Positions 8,557 through 17,787 of a stretch of 64,000 nucleotides of DNA are shown piece by piece. Made by a program: the position numbers and the translations under genes. Under the pieces are notes generated by a model. It made no database searches. It was not told where the DNA came from and was given only the letters and a program-made list of their open reading frames with translations. The DNA comes from Nocardia vaccinii NBRC 15922. GTDB lineage: Bacteria > Actinomycetota > Actinomycetes > Mycobacteriales > Mycobacteriaceae. Numbering within the stretch: position 1 is the stretch's first letter; each line of letters begins with the position of its first letter. The DNA lies in assembly GCF_001613305.1 (NCBI RefSeq), contig NZ_BDCC01000059.1, positions 1-64,000 of the forward strand, read 5' to 3'.

Positions 8557-9014
8557 GCGCCTCTCTCGATCAGGACTTCGCGTTGTGTCACAACCGTGTC
8601 ACCCGCCTCGTCGATCCAGTCCGTCTCGAGGGTGACCAGGCGCATCACGCCGCCGCGCTTACCTGCCTTCGTGGTATCGCCGGCGACTCGCCGGGTTCCG
8701 GTGAGGCGGTCGCCAACGACCGGCGGGCGCGTGTAGTGCCACTCCATCGAGCCCAACACCACCCGCTCGATGGCCAATCCGAGTGCCTGCACGAACTGTT
8801 GCTGATTTCGATGATGGCCAGCGACCACCACATGGGTCGGGGTTGCCGGGATGCTCGCGAATCCCGCGGTCGTGGCGGCTTCTTCGCTGGTGTGTATCGC
8901 GTCGGCCGCGTGTGTTGCGGTGGTGAATTCTTGCACCTTACCGGCCTCCACCTCGAACGATACGACGTCGAGGACGGTGCCGGCGGGCAACGCCCGAGCC
9001 GGGGGGCTCGTCAT
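8553..9014 (-). CDS. FAS1-type MaoC N-terminal dehydratase domain protein (partner subunit)
   Basis: A 153-residue hotdog protein related to the N-terminal half of MaoC/FAS1 dehydratases (SFEVEAGKVQEF..., MEWHYTRPPVVGDRLT). It lacks the D-x4-H motif and so probably binds and shapes the acyl chain for the downstream catalytic subunit. A clear GGAGGT ribosome site precedes the ATG. Its promoter region carries the operator at 9034-9048, shared with the divergent acyl-CoA dehydrogenase operon. Confidence 0.82.
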   Translation of the reverse strand: MTSPPARALPAGTVLDVVSFEVEAGKVQEFTTATHAADAIHTSEEAATTAGFASIPATPTHVVVAGHHRNQQQFVQALGLAIERVVLGSMEWHYTRPPVVGDRLTGTRRVAGDTTKAGKRGGVMRLVTLETDWIDEAGDTVVTQREVLIERGA

Positions 9015-9033
9015 GGGGTACCTCCCTGGATTT

Positions 9034-9048
9034 TTTGGTCTGACCTAT
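9034..9048. promoter_or_regulatory. FadR-like operator between divergent operons
   Basis: TTTGGTCTGACCTAT, whose core GGTCTGACC fits the E. coli FadR core GGTCNGACC exactly. It lies in the short gap between the MaoC pair and the acyl-CoA dehydrogenase, so one bound regulator could control both directions. Confidence 0.72.
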
Positions 9049-9081
9049 TGTAACGTTGGTCCTTAGCATGTGGAGGTGCCG

Positions 9082-10260
9082 ATGGAACTGAGCGATTCGC
9101 CGGAGGAAGCGCGATTCCGCTCGCGCATTCGTGACTGGCTGAGCGAGACCCTGCCGACGCTGCCGTGGCCGGAACCGGCGCGGCTCGAGGACAAGCGCGG
9201 TTTCTGGTCGGTGTGGCAGCGGAAACTGTTCGAGGCCGGCTTCGCCGGTCTGTCATGGCCCCCCGAATACGGTGGTGCCGGTGCCGACGCGAAGATCAAG
9301 GCCATCTTCAACGAGGAGATGGATCGCGCGGGCGCCCCGGAGCGGCTCAATATCATCGGCGAGGACTTCGCGGGACCCACGATCGTCGCCTTCGGCAATA
9401 TCGAGCAGAAGCAGCGGTACCTGCAGCCGATCCTGGAGGGCAAGGAGATCTGGTGCCAGCTGTTCTCCGAACCGGAATCCGGGTCCGATCTCGCGTCGTT
9501 GCGGACTAAAGCGACCAGGGTCGACGATGGCTGGAAAATTCAGGGACAGAAGATCTGGACCTCCCGGGCGCAGGTTGCCGACAACGCGATCCTGCTGGCC
9601 CGCACCGGCGGCGGTGATCGCCACAGGGGCATCACATACTTCCTGCTGCCGATGTCGGCGGAAGGGGTGACTGTACGCCCGCTCGCGCACATGCTGGGCG
9701 AGGCGGAATTCAACGAGGTGTTCCTCGATGACGTCTTTCTGCCTGACGATGCCGTGGTGGGCGAGGTCGACGGCGGCTGGAAAGTCGCGATGGGGACCCT
9801 GGCCTTCGAACGCGTCGGGATCGCAACGGGGCGGGTCAACACCACCAGGGCGGTCGCCGATCTGATCGAACAGGTCAAACGCATGATCGACGACGACGGC
9901 AAACCTCTGAGCGCCACACCCGAGATCCGACACCGCATCGCCGACCTCTACGGTCGCGCGCTGATCCACTACCTCATCGGGCAGCGAGTCATTACAGGTG
10001 CGGCATCCGGGCAGCCGCCGGGCCCGGTCACCTCCATCGGCAAGTTGTATTTCTGTCCCTTGGTCGAGGACATCGCCGATTTCGGGCTCGAACTGACTGA
10101 ATTCGGCGGACAGTTCGGTCTCGCCGAGGATGCCGACGCCGATCAGCAGCGCTGGCTGCGGCTCGCGTATCAGGCACGTGGAACCGCCATCGCCGGCGGG
10201 TCGACTTTCATTCAACGCAACATCGCTGCCGAGCGTGTGCTCGGAATGCCTCGCAGCTGA
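9082..10260 (+). CDS. Acyl-CoA dehydrogenase (catalytic-type subunit)
   Basis: A 392-residue FAD-dependent acyl-CoA dehydrogenase that introduces an alpha-beta double bond into an acyl-CoA. Visible elements are the FAD/substrate segment SEPESGSDLASL (about residues 129-140), KIWTSRA, and a likely catalytic Glu243 in LAFERVGI, the position used in isovaleryl-CoA-dehydrogenase-like and ChsE-like enzymes. The ATG at 9082 follows GGAGG. It is followed by an acyl-CoA ligase and a second dehydrogenase that lacks this Glu, so the two may form an alpha2beta2 heterotetramer of the kind described for steroid-side-chain enzymes. The substrate is unknown. Confidence 0.88.
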   Translation: MELSDSPEEARFRSRIRDWLSETLPTLPWPEPARLEDKRGFWSVWQRKLFEAGFAGLSWPPEYGGAGADAKIKAIFNEEMDRAGAPERLNIIGEDFAGPTIVAFGNIEQKQRYLQPILEGKEIWCQLFSEPESGSDLASLRTKATRVDDGWKIQGQKIWTSRAQVADNAILLARTGGGDRHRGITYFLLPMSAEGVTVRPLAHMLGEAEFNEVFLDDVFLPDDAVVGEVDGGWKVAMGTLAFERVGIATGRVNTTRAVADLIEQVKRMIDDDGKPLSATPEIRHRIADLYGRALIHYLIGQRVITGAASGQPPGPVTSIGKLYFCPLVEDIADFGLELTEFGGQFGLAEDADADQQRWLRLAYQARGTAIAGGSTFIQRNIAAERVLGMPRS

Positions 10261-10273
10261 GAAAGGCGGCGTG

Positions 10274-12226
10274 ATGAGCACCTACGTGTGGAATCCAACT
10301 CCTGAATACGTCGAGAACGCGAACGTGATGCGGCTGGCGCGAGCCCAGGGCATCGACTCGATCGACGAACTTCGTCGGCGGTCGACGGCGGATGTGTCCT
10401 GGTATTGGGATGCGGCCGTGACCGACCTGAGTATCCCGTTCGCGACACCGTACGAATCGGTCCTCGACCTCTCGGCGGGCGTCGAGTTCCCGGAGTGGTT
10501 CGTGGGCGGCACTTTCAATGCGGTCGACGCCTGCCTCATCCGCTGGCTCGAAACGGCTGCCGATCGTGCTGCGATCGTGCACGAGGCGGAGGACGGCTCG
10601 GTCCACACGCTTACCTACGGCGAACTCGCTGAGCAGGTCGGGCGGGTCGCCGCAGGGCTGGTCGAACTCGGGGTGGGTGAGGGCGACGCGGTGGCCATCT
10701 ATTTGCCGATGATCCCCGAGGCGGTGATCGCCTGCTACGCCGCAGCGGGGATCGGCGCGATACTCGTGCCGTTGTTCTCCGGCTTCGCCGCTGCCGCCAT
10801 CGCCTCCAGGCTCAACGACGCGCAGGTCAAGGCTGTCGTCGTCGCGGACGGGACGATTCGGCGCGGGCGCAAGGTCGGCATGGCGGGCGAGCTGGCCAAG
10901 GCGCTGGCGCAGACACCCTCGGTGCGCTCGGTTGTCGCTGTCGAAAATATCGGTGACCCGGTCGATTTCGCTGGCCTGAATGTCACCGTCACGGCGTGGG
11001 GATCCCTGGTCGACGAGGCCGTCGAACCCTACGCTTTCCGCCCCTTCCCGGCCATGCAGACATTGATGCTCGGCTACACCTCCGGCACGACCGGGAAACC
11101 GAAGGGCGCGGTCCACACCCACGCCGGTTTCACGATCAAGGTCGCGACCGAGGTCGCCTACTCCTTCGATATCAACGAGGACGACATCTTCTGCTGGATC
11201 ACCGATATGGGCTGGGTCATGGGTCCGCTGTCGGCGTTCGGCACCCACGCCAACGGCGCCACCCTGCTGCTCTACGAAGGTTCTCCCGACGTTCCCGATA
11301 CCTGTCGGCTGTGGGATCTGGTGCAGCGGCACGAGATCACCATGCTGGGTGTCTCCCCGACGCTCATCCGTGCGCTGAAGTCGACGCCCCTCGCCGACAT
11401 CGCCGCGCGGGAGCTGGGTTCGGTGTATGTGCTCGGATCGACCGGTGAGCCGTGGGATCCCGATTCCTACGACTGGCTCGCGGAGCAGGTCCTCGGTGGC
11501 CGGGTTCCGGTGATCAACTTCTCCGGCGGTACCGAGGTAGGCGGCTCGTTCCTGGCGCCCTACCCCGTGGAACCGATTCCGAGCTGCTCACTGGGCGGAC
11601 CGTCGCTGGGCATGGATGTCGACGTGGTCGACGATGCCGGAAAGTCGTTGCGCGGCAGTATCGGTGAGCTCGTCTGCCGCCAGCCCTGGCCGGCGATGAC
11701 CCGAGGGGTCTGGCGAGACCGGGAGCGCTACCTCGAGTCCTACTGGTCCACCTTCCCCGGAATCTGGTGCCACGGTGATTACGCCCGCGTCGACGAGGAC
11801 GGGCAGTGGTACATCCTGGGCCGGTCCGACGACGTCATGAATGTCGCGGGTAAACGTTTGGCGCCTGCCGAGGTCGAATCCGTTCTGACCACCCATCCGG
11901 CGGTCGCGGAAGCCGCCGCCGTCGGGGTGCCGGATCCGAAGAAGGGCGAAAGTGTCTGGGCCTTCTGGGTTCCGCGACCGGGAGCCGCGGTCGAGGGCGT
12001 CTCCGAGGAATTGCGCCGACTGGTGGCGACCGGTGTCGGAAAGCCGTTCGCACCGGCGAAGGTCTGGGTCGTGGAGGCACTGCCGAGGACGCGGTCCGCC
12101 AAAATTCTGCGGCGCGCGGTTCGCGCTGCCGCCATCGACGCTGATCCCGGCGATCTGTCGGGTGCGGAGAATCCCGAGGCCGTGGCCGCCATCCGAGATG
12201 TCGTGCATCGCACGAGTACGAGCTGA
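10274..12226 (+). CDS. Acetyl-CoA-synthetase-like acyl-CoA ligase
   Basis: A 650-residue AMP-forming CoA ligase of the acetyl/propionyl-CoA synthetase branch, judged by length and by motifs: GYTSGTTGKPKGAVHTHAG (ATP loop), GDYARVDEDGQWYILGRSDD (hinge) and the C-terminal catalytic Lys in RTRSAKILRR. The ATG at 10274 is 14 bases after the dehydrogenase stop and follows GAAAGGCGG. Location between two acyl-CoA dehydrogenase genes means it probably activates the acid that the pair oxidises. The substrate is not predictable from sequence. Confidence 0.87.
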   Translation: MSTYVWNPTPEYVENANVMRLARAQGIDSIDELRRRSTADVSWYWDAAVTDLSIPFATPYESVLDLSAGVEFPEWFVGGTFNAVDACLIRWLETAADRAAIVHEAEDGSVHTLTYGELAEQVGRVAAGLVELGVGEGDAVAIYLPMIPEAVIACYAAAGIGAILVPLFSGFAAAAIASRLNDAQVKAVVVADGTIRRGRKVGMAGELAKALAQTPSVRSVVAVENIGDPVDFAGLNVTVTAWGSLVDEAVEPYAFRPFPAMQTLMLGYTSGTTGKPKGAVHTHAGFTIKVATEVAYSFDINEDDIFCWITDMGWVMGPLSAFGTHANGATLLLYEGSPDVPDTCRLWDLVQRHEITMLGVSPTLIRALKSTPLADIAARELGSVYVLGSTGEPWDPDSYDWLAEQVLGGRVPVINFSGGTEVGGSFLAPYPVEPIPSCSLGGPSLGMDVDVVDDAGKSLRGSIGELVCRQPWPAMTRGVWRDRERYLESYWSTFPGIWCHGDYARVDEDGQWYILGRSDDVMNVAGKRLAPAEVESVLTTHPAVAEAAAVGVPDPKKGESVWAFWVPRPGAAVEGVSEELRRLVATGVGKPFAPAKVWVVEALPRTRSAKILRRAVRAAAIDADPGDLSGAENPEAVAAIRDVVHRTSTS

Positions 12227-12235
12227 GGAGAAGCG

Positions 12236-13303
12236 ATGCATTGGGAACTGTCCGAGGAGCAGGAACTGTTCGCCGCATCCCTGCGCGAGTGGATTGCCGC
12301 GAAATTCCCCACCGAGACCATCCGAAAGTTGCAGTCCGACGGCGAAACGAGCCGATTCACCGACGAGCTGATCAAGGACGGCTGGTGGGGTGTCGGCTAT
12401 CCGGAGGAGAACTCCGGCGAGGGGGGTGGTGTGCTCGAATTGGCGCTGGCCGCACGGGAATTCGGGCGGTCCGGGGTGCCCGACTCGCGGTGGTTGGCGG
12501 CCGCGCTGGTCGCACCCCTGCTGACCGAGCGGGAACTGGGGGAGCAGCTTGCCGGCCACCGGCGATTCGTTGCGGCGATTCGTGCCGACCGGCACCCTGC
12601 GTGGGCGCCGCTGGTCACCGCGGACGATCGCCTGACCGGCACGGTCCCCCACGTTCTCGGTGCCGGCGAAGCGGATGTCTTCGTCGTTCCGGTGACCGGT
12701 CCTGACGGGCCGGGCCTGGCGCGAGTGTCGGCATCGGACGCCGTCGTCGGGCGCGACGATCTGCTCGACCGCTCGCGCGCCGCCGGGACCGTCGAGTTCG
12801 TGAAGGCTCCGATCATCGAGATCGTCGCGGATGACGAATCATTGCTGACTCGGACCGCGAACCGTGCGGCCGTACTGGTAGCCGCCGATGCGCTCGGTAG
12901 CGCCGAGCGCATGCTCGAACTCGCCGTCGATTACAGCAAGCAGCGCAAGCAATTCGGCCGGTTCATCGGGTCGTTTCAGGCGGTCAAGCACGCGGCCGCG
13001 CAGATGCTGGTGACGGTCGAGGCCTCCTATTCGACAGCGCTGTACGCCGCTGCCGCCATCGACGCCGAAGTCGACCAAGCCCCGACGATCGCGGCCGTCG
13101 CCAAGGCTCAAGTGACCAGCACGGTGGCCGAGCTTGCGGAATCTGCGCTAACCGTCCACGGCGCGATCGGCTACACGTGGGAACACGACCTGCACCGGTA
13201 CTACAAGCGCGCCAAACTCGACCGCGTTCTCTACGGCGGGCCGCGAGCCTGGAACGAGCAGATCGCGGCCGCGCTGCTCGACAAGCCGGTTGCCGCGGGC
13301 TGA
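12236..13303 (+). CDS. Acyl-CoA dehydrogenase-like protein lacking the catalytic Glu (partner subunit)
   Basis: A 355-residue acyl-CoA-dehydrogenase-fold protein. The C-terminal FAD/dimer region is kept (SKQRKQFGRFIGSFQAVKH, TVHGAIGYTWEHDLHRYYKRAK), but where the active Glu of related enzymes sits the sequence reads NRAAVLVAADALG, with no Glu. Shortened, base-less subunits of this type pair with a catalytic subunit in heterotetrameric dehydrogenases; the gene at 9082 is the obvious partner. The ATG follows GGAG and lies 9 bases after the ligase stop. Confidence 0.83.
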   Translation: MHWELSEEQELFAASLREWIAAKFPTETIRKLQSDGETSRFTDELIKDGWWGVGYPEENSGEGGGVLELALAAREFGRSGVPDSRWLAAALVAPLLTERELGEQLAGHRRFVAAIRADRHPAWAPLVTADDRLTGTVPHVLGAGEADVFVVPVTGPDGPGLARVSASDAVVGRDDLLDRSRAAGTVEFVKAPIIEIVADDESLLTRTANRAAVLVAADALGSAERMLELAVDYSKQRKQFGRFIGSFQAVKHAAAQMLVTVEASYSTALYAAAAIDAEVDQAPTIAAVAKAQVTSTVAELAESALTVHGAIGYTWEHDLHRYYKRAKLDRVLYGGPRAWNEQIAAALLDKPVAAG

Positions 13304-13316
13304 CATCGTTGCAATA

Positions 13317-13331
13317 TTTGGTCAGTCCATT
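13317..13331. promoter_or_regulatory. FadR-like operator upstream of the 13.4-20.5 kb operon
   Basis: TTTGGTCAGTCCATT, 37 bases upstream of the GTG start at 13368. One mismatch (T for A) in the right half-site relative to the consensus. It marks a separate promoter inside the catabolic block. Confidence 0.65.
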
Positions 13332-13367
13332 GTTATAGTTGTCTTAGTTGATGGATGGAGTACGGGC

Positions 13368-14534
13368 GTGGATTTCCAACTGACAGAGGACCAGCTCACG
13401 ATTCGTGACGCGGTCGCGGAGCTGGCCGCCAAATTCGACGATCGGTACTGGCAGGACAAGGACGAGAAGCACGAATTCCCGACGGAGTTCTACAACGCCT
13501 TCGCCCAGGGTGGGTGGCTGGGCATCACCACTCCAGAGGAGTACGGCGGGTACGGCTACGGGATAACCGAGGCATCGATCCTGCTCGAGCAGGTGGCGGC
13601 GTCCGGTGCCGGCATGAACGGCGCCAGCTCGATGCACCTGTCGATCTTCGGCATGCACCCGGTGATCGTGCACGGCAGTGAAGAACTCAAGCAGCGAACC
13701 CTGCCCCGCATCGTCAGCGGTGATCTGCACGTCTGCTTCGGTGTCACCGAGCCGGGCGCCGGTCTCGACACCACCAAGATCACCACCTTCGCCAAGCGCG
13801 AGGGGGACAAGTACATCGTCAACGGGCGCAAGGTCTGGATCTCCAAGGCGGTGGAGTCGGAGAAGATTCTGCTGCTGACCCGCACGCAGAAGTTCGAGGA
13901 TTCCCCGCGCAAGACCGACGGTATGACATTGTTCCTCACCGATCTGGACCGCGACAAGGTCGACATCCGGCCCATCAAGAAGATGGGCCGCAACGCGGTG
14001 ACCTCCAACGAGCTGTTCATCGACAACCTGGAGATTCCCGTCGAGGACCGGGTCGGCGAGGAGGGCAAGGGCTTCACCTACATCCTCGACGGCCTCAACC
14101 CCGAGCGGATGCTGGTGGCCGCCGAAGCGCTCGGAATCGGCCGCGCCGCCCTGCGTGCTGGTGTCCGGTACGGCAACGACCGCGAGGTGTTCGGTCGCCA
14201 GATCGGCAAGAACCAGGGCATTCAATTTCCCCTCGCGGATTCGCTGGCCCGTCTCGATGCCGCGGAACTGATGCTGCGCAAGGCCACCTGGCTTTACGAC
14301 AACGGCAAACCCTGTGGGCGCGAGGCGAATACGGCCAAATATCTGTGCGCCGACGCCGGCTTCGAGGCCGCCGACCGCGCGCTGCAGACCCACGGCGGCA
14401 TGGGCTACTCCGAGGAGTACAACGTGTCCCGATACTTCCGGGAAGCGCGCCTGACCCGCATCGCGCCGATCAGTCAGGAAATGATCCTGAACTATCTCGG
14501 CTCCCACGTACTCGGCCTCCCGAGGAGCTACTGA
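13368..14534 (+). CDS. Acyl-CoA dehydrogenase (isovaleryl-CoA/alicyclic acyl-CoA type)
   Basis: A complete 388-residue acyl-CoA dehydrogenase. It contains FGVTEPGAGLDTTK (FAD/substrate loop), KVWISKA, a likely catalytic Glu246 in LNPERMLVAAEALG, and the C-terminal QTHGGMGYSEEYNVSRYFREAR. The GTEI-type C-terminal Glu of medium-chain enzymes is replaced by APISQE, which supports the helix-G Glu as the base. I chose the GTG at 13368, with GGAG 9 bases upstream. It heads an operon with an SDR, thiolase, CoA-transferase, BadH-like SDR and MenB/BadI-type crotonase, so a cyclohexanecarboxyl-CoA dehydrogenase (AliB-like) role is plausible but inferred from context. Confidence 0.88.
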   Translation: MDFQLTEDQLTIRDAVAELAAKFDDRYWQDKDEKHEFPTEFYNAFAQGGWLGITTPEEYGGYGYGITEASILLEQVAASGAGMNGASSMHLSIFGMHPVIVHGSEELKQRTLPRIVSGDLHVCFGVTEPGAGLDTTKITTFAKREGDKYIVNGRKVWISKAVESEKILLLTRTQKFEDSPRKTDGMTLFLTDLDRDKVDIRPIKKMGRNAVTSNELFIDNLEIPVEDRVGEEGKGFTYILDGLNPERMLVAAEALGIGRAALRAGVRYGNDREVFGRQIGKNQGIQFPLADSLARLDAAELMLRKATWLYDNGKPCGREANTAKYLCADAGFEAADRALQTHGGMGYSEEYNVSRYFREARLTRIAPISQEMILNYLGSHVLGLPRSY

Positions 14535-15322
14535 TGACCGATCAGACAGCCAAGAGTCCCTCCGGCGTCGAAGCCTTCCGCCTGGACGGCCGGACCGCGT
14601 TGGTCACCGGCGCCGGTGGTGGCGTCGGCGCAGCGGTCGCGGAGGCTTTCGCCGCAGCCGGCGCGGCCGTGCTGGTAACCGACATCGACAAGGACGCGGC
14701 CGTGGCCGTCAGCCAGCGAATCACCGCAGCCGGCGGTGTCGCCGAACCGTTCACCCTCGATGTGTGCGAGGGCGACAACGCCCGCCACGCGGTTGCCGCC
14801 GCCGCCCGGCTCGGTGACGGAAAGCTCAACATCCTCGTGAACAACGCGGGTGTGATCGCTCCTGCGATGTTCCCGAAGATGGACGAGGCCAAATTCCGCA
14901 AGGTTCTCGACACTCATCTCATGGGCAGCTACCACTGCAGCCACGCCGCCCTGGACTACCTGCCCGCCGACGGAACCGGTCGCATCATCAACGTGACCTC
15001 CGCTGCCGGGCTTACCGGCACGATCGGCCAAGCCAATTACGGCGCAGCCAAGGCTGCGATCATCGGTTTGACCAAATCGCTCGCGCGTGAGCTGGCCAAG
15101 CAGTCGGTGACCGTGAACGCGGTAGCACCGCTGGCCGCCACCGCGATGACCGAGAACATTCGCAGCAACGAAAAGCTCGCGACGAAGACGCTGGCGCGAA
15201 TCCCGTTGGGACGCTGGGCATATCCCGACGAGATCGCTCCCACCTTCGTGTTCTTGGCCTCTGCGGCCGCCGGCTACATCACCGGCCAGGTGCTGCCCGT
15301 CGACGGCGGGACGGTGATCTGA
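14534..15322 (+). CDS. SDR, 3-hydroxyacyl-CoA dehydrogenase-like
   Basis: A 262-residue short-chain dehydrogenase with the cofactor loop TGAGGGVGAA, NNAG, and the catalytic YGAAK preceded by the TSAAG serine. The C terminus ITGQVLPVDGG is typical of FabG-like enzymes. The ATG overlaps the dehydrogenase stop (TGATG) and GAGGAG is well placed. Immediately followed by a thiolase, it most likely oxidises a 3-hydroxyacyl-CoA to the 3-ketoacyl-CoA that the thiolase cleaves. Confidence 0.87.
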   Translation: MTDQTAKSPSGVEAFRLDGRTALVTGAGGGVGAAVAEAFAAAGAAVLVTDIDKDAAVAVSQRITAAGGVAEPFTLDVCEGDNARHAVAAAARLGDGKLNILVNNAGVIAPAMFPKMDEAKFRKVLDTHLMGSYHCSHAALDYLPADGTGRIINVTSAAGLTGTIGQANYGAAKAAIIGLTKSLARELAKQSVTVNAVAPLAATAMTENIRSNEKLATKTLARIPLGRWAYPDEIAPTFVFLASAAAGYITGQVLPVDGGTVI

Positions 15323-16521
15323 TGAGCGCACAAGTGTCGGGCCCGTTCGCGACCGCCGGTCGCGAGGTCGTCATAGCCGAGGCGGTGCGCACCCCGATCG
15401 GCAAATCCCATCCCGAGAAGGGGTGGTTCCGCGACATCCATCCCAATGCGATGCTGGCGTCGTGCTACCAGGATCTGGTCGGGCGCACTGGAATCGACCC
15501 TGCCATGGTGGAGGACCTGATCATCGGGTGTACCGCACCCTTCGGTGAGCAATCGCGAAACATCGGGCGCAATGCCTGGCTGCAGGCCGGATATCCGGCG
15601 GAGGTTCCCGCGACGACGCTGGATCGCCGGTGCGGATCGGCGCAAACCGCGGTGAATTTTGCTGCCGCGCTGGTGGCTTCAGGTGTGCACGATGTCGTCA
15701 TCGCTGGTGGCGTCGAGCATATGGGGCATGTGCCGATGAATTCTCCCGCCAAGATCAGCGAGCTCTACGGGGATCCGTGGCCCGCCGCTTTGCGCGAGCG
15801 GTACGACTTCGTCACTCAGGGTGAGAGCGCGGAACTGATCGCGGAGCGCTGGGATATTTCACGAACGGAGATGGACGAGTTCGCGGTGCGGTCGCATGCG
15901 CTCGCGACCGAGGCCATCGCCGCAGGCCGCTTCGACGCCGAGATGGTGAAGATGGAACTCGACGGCGAGACCCGTACCGGAGACCAAACGGTCCGGCCGG
16001 GCACCTCGCTCGAGACGCTGGCGAACCTCGCCCCCGTCTTCCGCCGCGAGAACGGCCGGATCACCGCGGGCACCTCGAGCCCGATCTGCGACAGCGCCGC
16101 GGCGGTACTGCTGTGCACACGTGCGGCTGCCGAACGCCACGGTCTGCGCATCCGCGCGCGAATCGCCGATCAGACCACTGTTGGTGTCGATCCGATCATC
16201 ATGCTCACAGGACCGATCCCCGCCACACACAAATTGCTGGAGCGCAACGGTCTCGGCGTCGCCGACATCGACCTCTTCGAGGTCAACGAGGCGTTCTCGT
16301 CGGTTGTGCTCGCATGGCAGCGGGAGTTGAAGCCCGATATGGACCGAGTCAACGTGAACGGCGGTGCGATCGCACTCGGCCACGCCGTCGGCGCCACCGG
16401 CTCGCGGCTGATCGCGACGATCCTCGCCGAGTTGGAGCGGCGCGACAGCCACCTCGGCCTGGTGACCATGTGCTGCGGCGGCGGACTGGGCACCGGGACC
16501 CTTATCGAGCGGGTGGACTGA
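15322..16521 (+). CDS. Thiolase (acetyl-CoA C-acyltransferase)
   Basis: A complete 399-residue degradative-type thiolase that cleaves a 3-ketoacyl-CoA with CoA to acetyl-CoA and a shortened acyl-CoA. The nucleophilic Cys104 lies in DRRCGSAQ, and the catalytic His in GHAVGATGSR and Cys in CCGGGLGTG are present near the C terminus. It starts at an ATG overlapping the SDR stop and ends overlapping the CoA-transferase start, so it is firmly in the operon. Confidence 0.92.
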   Translation: MSAQVSGPFATAGREVVIAEAVRTPIGKSHPEKGWFRDIHPNAMLASCYQDLVGRTGIDPAMVEDLIIGCTAPFGEQSRNIGRNAWLQAGYPAEVPATTLDRRCGSAQTAVNFAAALVASGVHDVVIAGGVEHMGHVPMNSPAKISELYGDPWPAALRERYDFVTQGESAELIAERWDISRTEMDEFAVRSHALATEAIAAGRFDAEMVKMELDGETRTGDQTVRPGTSLETLANLAPVFRRENGRITAGTSSPICDSAAAVLLCTRAAAERHGLRIRARIADQTTVGVDPIIMLTGPIPATHKLLERNGLGVADIDLFEVNEAFSSVVLAWQRELKPDMDRVNVNGGAIALGHAVGATGSRLIATILAELERRDSHLGLVTMCCGGGLGTGTLIERVD

Positions 16522-17750
16522 TGCTCGACTTCGGCGAGTTGCTGCGGCCGGGAATGGGGGTCTGGTGGAGCCAGGCCGCCGCGGAGCCGCGCCCATTGGT
16601 CGATCGACTGCTCGAGCAGGCGTCCGAACTCGGTCCGCTGCGCCTGTTCACCGGCCTCAGCTGGAATGATCAACTGGCGCAATCGATGTCGCCCACCGAC
16701 ACGATGGTTTCCTACGGCGGCCTGGGCGCGTTGCGCGAGCTCGGCGCGACCGACCGGCTCGAGGTCGTCCCCTGCCATTACTCGGCGCTGCCGCGGATGT
16801 TCGCCGAGCACCGGCTGCCGTGCGACGCCGGTCTGCTCCAAGTGTCGCCGCCGGACCGGGACGGCACGTGCTCACTGGGGATCGGCGTCGACTACATGGC
16901 CGACGCCATTGCGCATACCTCGCTGTTGTTCGCCGAGATCAACAAGCAGATGCCCGCGGTCCCCGGATCACCGCGAATTCCGTTGCGCCGCTTCGCGGCC
17001 ACCCTCGAGACCGATCGGCCGCTGCAACAGGAGGAGCGTCGGCCCACCGGCGATCTCGACCGGGTGATCGCGGGTCGTATCGCCGAACTGATCGACGACG
17101 GCGACACCCTGCAGGTCGGCATCGGCTCCATGGGGGCGGCGGTTTTCGCCGCGCTGGCCGGACACCGCGATCTCGGCGTGCATACCGGAATGATTACCGA
17201 TGGAGTGCTCGCGCTCATCGACAAGGGCGTCATCACCGGTGACCGCAAACAGATTGACATCGGGCTCTCTGTCGCCGGGACGGCATTGGGATCGGCCGAC
17301 ATGTACTCCCGAATCGGCGACCTTCCGGTGCTGTTCCGACCTACCAGTTATACCCATGCGCCGCAAGTGCTTTCGACGCTCAGCTCGCTGGTCGCGGTCA
17401 ATTTCGCGATCGAGGTGGACCTCACTGGGCAAGTCGGCGCGGAGATGAGCCGGGGCACCTATCTCGGCGCGGTCGGCGGCCAGGTGGACTTCGCCCGCGC
17501 CGCCGCGCTGACCGGCAAACGATCGATCATCGCGCTCCGGTCGACGATGCGTGGACGTTCGTCGATCAAGTTCGGCCTCGACGAAGGTGTGGTTACCACC
17601 GCGCGCGCCGACGTCGACTGCGTGGTCACCGAGCACGGTGTCGCGCACCTGCGCGGCCAACCGCTGGCGGAGCGCCGCCGCCGTCTGATCGACATCGCGG
17701 CGCCGGAATTCCGGGACGAACTAGCGAGCGCAGCCCGCCTCGCATCCTGA
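16521..17750 (+). CDS. Acetyl-CoA hydrolase/4-hydroxybutyrate CoA-transferase family protein
   Basis: A 409-residue family I CoA-transferase-like protein that moves CoA between carboxylic acids or hydrolyses the thioester. Features include the glycine-rich LQVGIGSMGAAVFAAL (about residue 195), VHTGMITDGV, and the C-terminal VVTEHGVAHLRGQ segment typical of Cat2/acetyl-CoA hydrolases. It could activate the growth substrate with acetyl-CoA or recover CoA from an end product. The ATG overlaps the thiolase stop. Confidence 0.85.
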   Translation: MLDFGELLRPGMGVWWSQAAAEPRPLVDRLLEQASELGPLRLFTGLSWNDQLAQSMSPTDTMVSYGGLGALRELGATDRLEVVPCHYSALPRMFAEHRLPCDAGLLQVSPPDRDGTCSLGIGVDYMADAIAHTSLLFAEINKQMPAVPGSPRIPLRRFAATLETDRPLQQEERRPTGDLDRVIAGRIAELIDDGDTLQVGIGSMGAAVFAALAGHRDLGVHTGMITDGVLALIDKGVITGDRKQIDIGLSVAGTALGSADMYSRIGDLPVLFRPTSYTHAPQVLSTLSSLVAVNFAIEVDLTGQVGAEMSRGTYLGAVGGQVDFARAAALTGKRSIIALRSTMRGRSSIKFGLDEGVVTTARADVDCVVTEHGVAHLRGQPLAERRRRLIDIAAPEFRDELASAARLAS

Positions 17751-17787
17751 ACCCATCGAACCACTGTCTCGAAAGGAATTGACACCC

